Assembly (NCBI GenBank): GCA_947170725.1
Contig: CAMVUM010000012.1
Span: forward strand, 1 to 64,000
From: an uncultured Prevotella sp.
Lineage (GTDB): Bacteria; Bacteroidota; Bacteroidia; Bacteroidales; Bacteroidaceae
Direction: 5' to 3'
Length of the DNA: 64,000 nucleotides
Shown here piece after piece: positions 56,852 through 64,000 of this stretch; within the stretch, counting starts at the first letter, position 1; every line of letters begins with the position of its first letter. The translations under genes were made by a program, and so were the position numbers. The notes beneath the pieces were generated by a model. That model was not told where the DNA came from and did not search any database. It saw only the letters and a list, made by a program, of their open reading frames with translations.

Positions 56852-58966
56852 TTATTTTGCGTTGATTTCCTTCATAAGACGGTCGGCGTGACCCCAACGG
56901 TCCATCATGAAGAGGACGTAACGGATGTCCACACCGATGCAACGGGCCAGGTGGGAATCGAAGAGCAGGTCGCTCGACAGACTGTCCCAGTTGCCGTCGA
57001 AAGCCAGTCCGATGAGCTGTCCTTTGCCGTTGAACATCGGCGAACCGCTGTTTCCTCCCGTGATGTCGTTGTTGGTGAGGAAACAGAGGTGCATGTCGCC
57101 TGTAGTCTTGTCGCTATAGGGTGAGAAATCCTTCGACGAGAGCAGGTCGTGCATGATAGGCTCGGCAAAATAGTCGGCCATGCTGTCGCCCTTCTTCATT
57201 TTCTCGACAATGCTTGGGGCAGTCGTATAGTAGCCCGACGGCTTGCCGCCAAGCAGGAAACCGCCCACCTGACCATAGCTCAGACGCATTGTGAAGTTGG
57301 CATCGCTATAGTGGGGCATGTCCTGTTCCATGCGCAGTTTTGCCGCACAAAGCCAGCGTTCCTGCATGTCGATGGAATCCTTTGGGGCTTTGACGGCTTT
57401 TGCGAGGTCGGCCATAATTTCTGTTATGTCCATTCCCATTTCCACACCGCAGTCCTTCATGAAGCTCTTCTTGTTGACATACAACTTCTTTCCGCTCTTC
57501 ATCAGAATCGAATTAGCCCATACGTAGTCAACATATTTGGTGTAGTCGCCACCGAACCGGCTGTCTATAGTCTTATAGAACTTCGGCAGATATTTCGCGT
57601 CAACCTGATTGCGGTAGTTCTTCAGCAATGCGGCAAAGACCTCTTTGTCCGTTGCTTCGTCCCATTTGTCGCTGTTGTCCTTGAAAAGGGCATACTGTTT
57701 GCTTTTCTTGTTTTCCGGTCCGTTGACTTCCATGCCGTTGTGGATACGGATGGCGCGTGTGGCCAGCTCGTTGGTTCCGAAGAACGTTTCGGTGAAGAGA
57801 GTGTAGGCGCGGCGGGCATCCATGTTGTTGCCGTAGAGTCGTCCCAGCTCAGTGAAATCAAGTTTGTCCTTCAGGTAGCCAGTAGAGTCCTGATAGTGGC
57901 GTATCTTCTGTTCGAAGTCAGCTTTTTGCTGGATAAGGCGGATACTGTCGATACACTTGTTCATGCCGATAGAGTTCTTCCAGTAGTTGGAACTTGTGGC
58001 ATATTTTGAATCATACTTGATGCGTACGGCTTCGTCGGCGCGCATGTGCTTGGCCATAATCTCCTGCTTTACGCCGCGCACCTGGGCTCTGGGTTCGTTG
58101 ATGGCGTCGCGGCGCAAGCGTATGCCGTAGGACGAAAGATAGCGGTTGGTGCTTCCGGGATAGCCTATTGTCATGGAGAAGTCGCCGTCCCGATAGCCGT
58201 CCAGCGAAACGGGAGCCCATGATTCCGGATGATATGGCACATTATTCTCGTTATATTCGGCTGGTCCGTTTGTCTTCGGGTCAGCATAGATACGGAACAC
58301 AGAAAAGTCGCAGGTCTGGCGTGGCCACATCCAGTTGTCTGTCTCACCGCCGTATTTTCCCATGGACTTGGGTATGGTGAAGACCAGACGCAGGTCTCGG
58401 AAGTCGCGATAGGTAGTGGCGTAATACTTGTTGCCCTCGTAGTAGGGCTTGAGCTCAAGGCGCAATGTGGAGTCTGCGGCGTGGACGGCTTTAGACCATG
58501 CGTTCTCTATAGAGTCGAGAAAAACTTCCTGTTCCGACGGTTTCAGATTGTTGATGCCGAGACTGTCCAGTTTTCCGGTCACGTCACACTGCTCTACCAT
58601 GAAGCTGACAAACATGTCCTTGTTTGGCAGCTCTTCCTCGAAGGACTTGGCGTAGAAGCCGTTGAGCATGTAGTCGTGTTCGACTGTGGAATGGCTGCGG
58701 ATGGCTTCAAAGCCGCAGTGGTGGTTGGTGAAAACGAGTCCGTCGGGTGAAACAACCACGCCGGAGCAGTAGCCGCTGAAGTTGACAACGGCGTTCTTGA
58801 TGGCGTTCTTGTCACTGTAAAGCCCCTCGTAGGGCATTTCAAACCCCTCTGCCTGCATCTGCTGATACACAGCCTGCGGCAGGTTGTAGAGCATCCACAT
58901 TCCTTCGTCGGCCTTTGCTGAGGTCACGGCGAGGAGAGATGCCATTGCTAATGTGATTTTTTTCAT
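56852..58966 (-). CDS. S46 family dipeptidyl peptidase
   Basis: DEGMWMLYNLP, FSGYCSGVVVSPDGLVFTNHHCGFEAIRSHS, FLTNNDITGGNSGSPMFNGKGQLIGLAFDGNWDSLSSD. Confidence 0.96.
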   Translation of the reverse strand: MKKITLAMASLLAVTSAKADEGMWMLYNLPQAVYQQMQAEGFEMPYEGLYSDKNAIKNAVVNFSGYCSGVVVSPDGLVFTNHHCGFEAIRSHSTVEHDYMLNGFYAKSFEEELPNKDMFVSFMVEQCDVTGKLDSLGINNLKPSEQEVFLDSIENAWSKAVHAADSTLRLELKPYYEGNKYYATTYRDFRDLRLVFTIPKSMGKYGGETDNWMWPRQTCDFSVFRIYADPKTNGPAEYNENNVPYHPESWAPVSLDGYRDGDFSMTIGYPGSTNRYLSSYGIRLRRDAINEPRAQVRGVKQEIMAKHMRADEAVRIKYDSKYATSSNYWKNSIGMNKCIDSIRLIQQKADFEQKIRHYQDSTGYLKDKLDFTELGRLYGNNMDARRAYTLFTETFFGTNELATRAIRIHNGMEVNGPENKKSKQYALFKDNSDKWDEATDKEVFAALLKNYRNQVDAKYLPKFYKTIDSRFGGDYTKYVDYVWANSILMKSGKKLYVNKKSFMKDCGVEMGMDITEIMADLAKAVKAPKDSIDMQERWLCAAKLRMEQDMPHYSDANFTMRLSYGQVGGFLLGGKPSGYYTTAPSIVEKMKKGDSMADYFAEPIMHDLLSSKDFSPYSDKTTGDMHLCFLTNNDITGGNSGSPMFNGKGQLIGLAFDGNWDSLSSDLLFDSHLARCIGVDIRYVLFMMDRWGHADRLMKEINAK

Positions 58967-58989
58967 AATGAATTTATTGTTTGGTTCTT

Positions 58990-59107
58990 TTTTATGGGAG
59001 GGTTATGGGATTTTATGGGGGTTATGGGATTTTATGAGGGTTATGGGATTTTATGGGAGGGTTATGGGATTTTATGGGGGATGGGATTTTATGGGAGTAA
59101 TGGGAGG
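58990..59107 (+). repeat. G-run microsatellite array (about six GGGTTATGGGATTTTAT units)
   Basis: ttttatgggagggttatgggattttatgggggttatgggattttatgagggttatggga..., immediately 5' of the S46 peptidase start. Confidence 0.92.
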
Positions 59108-59111
59108 ATTC

Positions 59112-60608
59112 TCATTTCTTCCTGAAGTGTCGGCCGATGACTGGCAGTGAGGAGAGCGGGAAGTCGCGGCGGACGATGACTGCGGCGAAGATGAGGATCA
59201 GCAGCGTGTTCACCGCGATGGCGGCGGGCAGCGGCAGCCAGTCGTTTGATATGCTGATGGCACCGAAAAGTACGGCAGCCAGGGCCACGTAGGATAGGAT
59301 TGTGCCCACGGGATAGGCTATCGGATAGTAGCGCTGGCCTACAAAGTAGGATATGAGCATTGATGTTCCGTAGGCGGCGAAGCCGGCCCATGCGCAGGCC
59401 ATATAGCCCATGTGCGGTATGAGCATTATGTCCATGGCCACGAGGATTACGCATCCTATGCCGGAGAACCACGCTCCCCAGATGGTTCGGTCGGTGAGCT
59501 TATACCAGAAGGACAGATTGAAGAAAACACCGAACATTATTTCTGCGGCCATGACAATGGGGACGACCCTCAGTCCTGGCCAGTAGCTCGGACCTACGAT
59601 ATAGCGCAGCACGCCGATATAACCCATCACACAGAGAAAAGCCAGAAGCGTGAAGATGACGTAGTACTTCATGGCCGTTGCATATGTCGTGCGGTTGTCG
59701 CTGTCTTTTGCCTTTCCGAAAACGAAAGGTTCGTAGGCGAAGCGGAATGCCTGTGTTATCATGACCATGATCATGGCTATCTTTATACATGCTCCGTATA
59801 TTCCGAGCTGCGTTCCGGCCTCCTGCGGCGTTCCGTCGTAGAGATAAGGGAAGATTATCTGAGACACACACTGATTGAGCTGGCCGGCCAGTCCCATCAC
59901 GAGTATTGGCCATGTGTAGCCGAGCATCCGGCGGCAGATTCCGCCGTCGAATCCTGCCGTGATTCCACGCAGTTCCTTGCAGAGCATCAGCAGCGTTGCC
60001 ACGGTGCAGAACATGTTGATGTAGAAAACCCACGCTACGTCAAGCCGGAAGTTCCCGTCGTATATCCCGAGGGGATTGAGCTTTAGAGCCGGCAGGACGA
60101 TGAGATAGAGGACATTGAGCGTGACGTTCATCAGGATATTGATAATCTTCAGCGATGCAAATTTCACAGGTCTGTGGATACACCTCAGATAGGCAAAGAG
60201 TATTGCCGAGAAGGCGTCGATGGCGACGGTCACGAACAGCACCCATACATATTCGGGATGGTCGCCATAGCCCATCAGTGACGCTATCTGGTTTCGGAAG
60301 AGCACTACCATAGCGCAGAATAGGGCCGATGTGGCGCCCACCATGCGCAGCGTGGTGGAGTAGACACGGCGGGGATTCTCGCCTTCCTTGTTCATGAAAC
60401 GGAAGAAAGTTGTTTCCATTCCGTAGGTGAGGATGATGATGAGCAGGGCCGTATAGGCATAGACGTTTGTTATCACGCCATACTGGCCGCCTTCTGCGGT
60501 GAAGCGGGCGGTCTGTATCGGAACAAGCAGATAGTTGACAAAGCGTGCCACGATGCTGCTCAGGCCATATATGGCGGTGTCTTTGGCTAATGATTTCAGT
60601 GATGACAT
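59112..60608 (-). CDS. Oligosaccharide flippase family / polysaccharide biosynthesis membrane protein
   Basis: SLAKDTAIYGLSSIVARFVNYLLVPIQTARF and multiple TM segments. Confidence 0.9.
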   Translation of the reverse strand: MSSLKSLAKDTAIYGLSSIVARFVNYLLVPIQTARFTAEGGQYGVITNVYAYTALLIIILTYGMETTFFRFMNKEGENPRRVYSTTLRMVGATSALFCAMVVLFRNQIASLMGYGDHPEYVWVLFVTVAIDAFSAILFAYLRCIHRPVKFASLKIINILMNVTLNVLYLIVLPALKLNPLGIYDGNFRLDVAWVFYINMFCTVATLLMLCKELRGITAGFDGGICRRMLGYTWPILVMGLAGQLNQCVSQIIFPYLYDGTPQEAGTQLGIYGACIKIAMIMVMITQAFRFAYEPFVFGKAKDSDNRTTYATAMKYYVIFTLLAFLCVMGYIGVLRYIVGPSYWPGLRVVPIVMAAEIMFGVFFNLSFWYKLTDRTIWGAWFSGIGCVILVAMDIMLIPHMGYMACAWAGFAAYGTSMLISYFVGQRYYPIAYPVGTILSYVALAAVLFGAISISNDWLPLPAAIAVNTLLILIFAAVIVRRDFPLSSLPVIGRHFRKK

Positions 60609-60725
60609 GACTTAGTTCTGGGTGAAGAGTTGTGAGTGAAGAGTTGTGATTACTTTTGTTGATTGCATTATGGATGTTTACGGGATGTATGATTGTTTTC
60701 GTTATTTACGGGAAATGACGGGATG

Positions 60726-61961
60726 TCATGGACTGAAGAACATGTAGGCCACGGCCACGGCCGCGATGACTCCGGCCAAATCGGCGAGAAGTCCGCAGAC
60801 GACTGCGTGGCGCGTGTGGCGCACTCCGATGCTTCCGAAGTAGACGGCGAGGATGTAGAATGTTGTGTCCGTCGAGCCTTGGAAGATACAGCTGAGCCGT
60901 CCTACGAACGAGTCGGCGCCGTAGGCTGTCATTGCGTCGACCATCATACCGCGTGCCCCGCTGCCCGAGAGCGGTTTCATGAGGGCTGTGGGCAGTGCGC
61001 CGACGAAGTTGCTGTTGCCTCCGCAACTTTCAATGAGGCATCTGACGGCATCTATAATAATGTCCATCGCACCGGAAGCGCGGAAAACTCCCACGGCCAC
61101 GAGTATGGCTACGAGGTAGGGAATTATCCTGACGGCTGTTCCGAATCCTTCCTTCGCACCGTCAATGAAAGCGTCGTAGATATTTATGCGGCGGCGGACT
61201 CCGGCCAGAATGAATCCTGTTATGATGGTCATGAGCAGCACGTTGGCCACGCTCGTGCTTACGGTGTTCATTGTCTGGCCTTCCATCCGGCTGAACAGCC
61301 AGATTATGGCGGCGACTATTGTGCACAGTGAACCGAGCGTCAGGAGCATGGTCCGGTTGATGAGGTTGATGCGTTGATATATGGAAGTGACGACGATACC
61401 GGTCAGTGTAGAGAAGAAGGTCGTGAGAAGGAGCGGTATGAAGACGTCCGTAGGTTGCAATGCGCCCATCTGTGCGCGATAGACCATGATGCTGACGGGA
61501 ATCAGCGTCAGTCCGCTGGTGTTGAGCACGAGGAACATTATCATCGGGTTGGTGGCAGTGTCTTTCTTCGTGTTGAGTTCCTGCATCTGTTCCATGGCTT
61601 TCAGGCCGAGCGGTGTGGCGGCATTATCGAGGTTCAGCATGTTTGCCGCTATGTTCATGAAGATGCTTCCCGTCACGGGATGGCCTTTGGGAATTTCGGG
61701 GAACAGCCGTGTGAAGACGGGGCTGAGCAGCCGTGCGAGCATGGCCACCACTCCTCCGCGTTCGCCTATTTTCATTATGCCGAGCCACAAAGAGAGGACG
61801 CCGGTCAGTCCGAGCGAAATCTCGAAGGCTGTCTTTGACGATGTGAACGTCGAGTCTATCATGGCCGGGAAGACGCCGGTATCTCCCATGAAGATGAGGC
61901 GCACGAGGGCTATGACGAATGCCGTTAGGAAGAATGCTATCCAGATATAGTTCAGTACCAT
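60726..61961 (-). CDS. Nucleoside recognition (Gate) domain membrane protein, SpmA/SpmB-like fusion
   Basis: NYIWIAFFLTAFVIALVRLI, ANMLNLDNAATPLGLKAMEQMQELN, LPTALMKPLSGSGARGMMVDAM. Confidence 0.88.
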   Translation of the reverse strand: MVLNYIWIAFFLTAFVIALVRLIFMGDTGVFPAMIDSTFTSSKTAFEISLGLTGVLSLWLGIMKIGERGGVVAMLARLLSPVFTRLFPEIPKGHPVTGSIFMNIAANMLNLDNAATPLGLKAMEQMQELNTKKDTATNPMIMFLVLNTSGLTLIPVSIMVYRAQMGALQPTDVFIPLLLTTFFSTLTGIVVTSIYQRINLINRTMLLTLGSLCTIVAAIIWLFSRMEGQTMNTVSTSVANVLLMTIITGFILAGVRRRINIYDAFIDGAKEGFGTAVRIIPYLVAILVAVGVFRASGAMDIIIDAVRCLIESCGGNSNFVGALPTALMKPLSGSGARGMMVDAMTAYGADSFVGRLSCIFQGSTDTTFYILAVYFGSIGVRHTRHAVVCGLLADLAGVIAAVAVAYMFFSP

Positions 61962-62113
61962 GTCAGCGAATGTGATTATCGCGCAAAATTAGTCAAACGT
62001 GGCGAGCCAGCCAAATATATCGTAATATTTTTTATGTTTGCGTGCCTGAGTGCCTGGTGACGATTGAGGAGGTGTGGCTACTTTTGTTGTTTGGAAGTTC
62101 ATTATTGTGCTGA

Positions 62114-62155
62114 TTTTTAGTCTTTGTAAGTGTCTTTTTAGTCTTTGTAAGTGTC
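62114..62155. repeat. 21-bp direct repeat (two copies)
   Basis: TTTTTAGTCTTTGTAAGTGTC at 62114 and 62135. Confidence 0.9.
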
Positions 62156-62168
62156 TTTATAAAATACG

Positions 62169-62205
62169 GAGCGGCCACACATCGGTTGTTGATGTGTGGC
62201 CGCTC
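62169..62205 (-). terminator. 15-bp perfect hairpin downstream of the LruC-like gene
   Basis: GAGCGGCCACACATC-ggttgtt-GATGTGTGGCCGCTC. Confidence 0.85.
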
Positions 62206-62256
62206 GGGAGATTTTTCCTGTGTCAATGCCCTGTCGGGCCATTGGCGTTATCCTGC

Positions 62257-63999
62257 TTATTTCTTATACCAATCTATTGCTTGTGTGGCGTCGTTGGCCC
62301 AGTTCTTGAATGCCGGATATTTGACGATGATGGCCTGGCGCTCTGACGGATAGTCGAAATCGTCGGCTATGCGGAATGCGTAGGGAACCGTACCGGGGAT
62401 GAAACCGGCTGTGAAGGCGGGTATTGTCACGTTGTTGCCTGTGTCAATCACCTCAAGCCAGAAGTTTCCGTCGTCCATAATGTTCCAGTCCTTGCCCACA
62501 TTGATTTTCACAGTCACAGGTTCGGCCGATGCCAGACCCGTGTTGACCATCACGTCCGTGGTTACGCCGAACACCTCGTGCAGCTCCTTTCCGCCGAAGA
62601 GGGCTTTGTCTCCGAGCCATGCTCTAAGCTGGTAGGTGGCTCCGAGTGCAGTCAGAGTGATGTCGATGTTGCCGTCGATGTCGGGTGAGGTGACTTTAAG
62701 TACGCAGTCGTTGATATCGTAATCGCCGCCGTCGGCGCTGATGTCCTCATAGCAGTATGTGAAAGTCTGTACGGTGGGTTTCTCGGGGTCGGGGATGTTC
62801 GGCTTGAAGCTACCGTCGAGCATGAAGATGCAGTCGTTGTAGTCGAAGTCGCCGCTGTTGCATTGGGGAGCGTCTTCAAGTCCGATGATAACCTTGTCGT
62901 CAACCATGAATGTGGCGGCGTGTGACATGGCCCGTTTCTCGTCGGTGTCAAATCCGGAGTAGTAATCGCTGTAGATATGAAGCGGTCCGTCTTCGATGCC
63001 GGCCGTATGGACGTTGACGTTCATTGCGCCCAGCGAGAAGGCAGTGTTCTTCGCGTTGATGTATGACGCGTTGTTGCAATATGCGTTGGGAATGATGAAG
63101 AAACCTATCTTGATTCCTGCGGGGAATGTTTCCGAAACTTCTCCCGTCTTCTCGTTGACGTAGAGCAGTTTCACTTCCGTGGCTGTATTGGTTGTCACGG
63201 AGAAACTTCCTTTTTCCTCAGACCATTGCCAATCCGTAGTGGTTTTGAACAGGTCTTCGGCTTTCACGTTAGGTATGACGATGTATTTGTTGGCCAGTTT
63301 CTTCGGCTCGCGTGTGTCCTGATACTGAACGGTCTCGGCTTTGCCGTCTGCTTTATAGGAGACGGGTGCTGTATAGTCGGTGTTGTCCACTTCCTTGCTG
63401 TCATAGAAATAGTAGCCGATGGCAGCGGCGTTTGACGTTGTGGCTGAGAGCATTGTCAGTGTGACCGGTCCGGCAGTCTCTGTTGTCAGTTCGACGTCCT
63501 GTATGATGGTCTCATAATGCTCCGACTTGTTGTTCTCGGGAACAATCTGGTTGATCTTTGCCAGCAAGTCGTTGTCTACAACAATCTTATCGCCGAAAGC
63601 GCCCTCGGCCACATAGAAGTATTTGTCGGGCCATGCTGACGGGTATTCTGAGTAATGGTCGTTCCACAGTGCCGACCGGTAGGTGTACTTGTCGGTGGTG
63701 GCGAATTCAACGCATGTGCGGTTGCTTTCGGCTCGGGTTCTGGCCACGCGCTGCTGGCCGTTTGTTCCGAACTGTGCTGTTCCGCCGTTGATGGCTGTGC
63801 TGAGACTTGAGGCAAAACCATCGTTTGTGATGAATTTGGCTGATATTGTTGTTGCGTATGCCGGTACGGCCACTTTCATCTTGCTGAAAGAACCGTCTGC
63901 CGATGCGATTGTTCCCACAAGTTTGCTGTCGGCGAAAATCTGTACGTAGGAGATTGCCGTGCTGAATTTCAGATTTGATGAAACTTCAACGTTCTTCAC
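62257..63999 (-). CDS. LruC domain-containing (DUF4842/DUF4114-like) surface protein, 5' end beyond the window
   Basis: GLEDAPQCNSGDFDYNDCIFMLDGSF and FTYCYEDISADGGDYDINDCVLKV; open at the window edge. Confidence 0.82.
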   Translation of the reverse strand: MKNVEVSSNLKFSTAISYVQIFADSKLVGTIASADGSFSKMKVAVPAYATTISAKFITNDGFASSLSTAINGGTAQFGTNGQQRVARTRAESNRTCVEFATTDKYTYRSALWNDHYSEYPSAWPDKYFYVAEGAFGDKIVVDNDLLAKINQIVPENNKSEHYETIIQDVELTTETAGPVTLTMLSATTSNAAAIGYYFYDSKEVDNTDYTAPVSYKADGKAETVQYQDTREPKKLANKYIVIPNVKAEDLFKTTTDWQWSEEKGSFSVTTNTATEVKLLYVNEKTGEVSETFPAGIKIGFFIIPNAYCNNASYINAKNTAFSLGAMNVNVHTAGIEDGPLHIYSDYYSGFDTDEKRAMSHAATFMVDDKVIIGLEDAPQCNSGDFDYNDCIFMLDGSFKPNIPDPEKPTVQTFTYCYEDISADGGDYDINDCVLKVTSPDIDGNIDITLTALGATYQLRAWLGDKALFGGKELHEVFGVTTDVMVNTGLASAEPVTVKINVGKDWNIMDDGNFWLEVIDTGNNVTIPAFTAGFIPGTVPYAFRIADDFDYPSERQAIIVKYPAFKNWANDATQAIDWYKK

Positions 64000-64000
64000 T

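Noticed and set aside
1-64000. Phage, transposase, toxin-antitoxin, restriction or classical defence islands
   Set aside because: No integrase, transposase, methyltransferase or Cas proteins recognised. The Rpn-family nuclease is the only mobile-element-related gene seen.

Overview
64 kb of a Bacteroidales chromosome, Prevotella-like by gene content and by TAnnTTTG promoter motifs. It is mostly housekeeping genes: proB/proA, ung, polA, a polyprenyl synthase, deoC, dtd, uvrC, apt, mnmG, a fumarate reductase/succinate dehydrogenase operon, dapB, lepB, a DEAD-box helicase, ogt, and peptidases of families S9, M16 and S46. Accessory content includes a GH10 xylanase with an autotransporter-like N-terminal region, an Rpn-family nuclease, LA_2272-like and DUF3943 surface proteins, and a small AT-rich lipoprotein island.

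Main observations:
(1) At 31.5-36.2 kb there appears to be a self-contained sigma-54 circuit: hybrid histidine kinase, GAFTGA-containing response regulator, a TGTGG/CCACA repeat cluster with partly 10-bp spacing, a textbook TGGCACG-N4-TTGC promoter, and a 72-aa secreted Cys/Lys/Glu-rich protein.
(2) Two near-consensus parS sites (GTTTCACGTGAAAC) bracket apt.
(3) A ~0.3 kb repeat/inverted-repeat block sits in frame inside an acyl-CoA synthetase gene and is related to intergenic repeats elsewhere in the window.
(4) A GC-rich palindromic element family occurs in the non-coding islands.
(5) A small second signal peptidase seems to have lost its catalytic lysine.
(6) A 66-bp tandem repeat contains promoter sequence upstream of a PfkB kinase gene.
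(7) There is gene decay in the 41.6-43 kb island and an outer-membrane protein C-terminal remnant at 48.9 kb.

No tRNA, rRNA, CRISPR array or transposase was recognised. All family calls come from reading the sequences by eye, with no database search.
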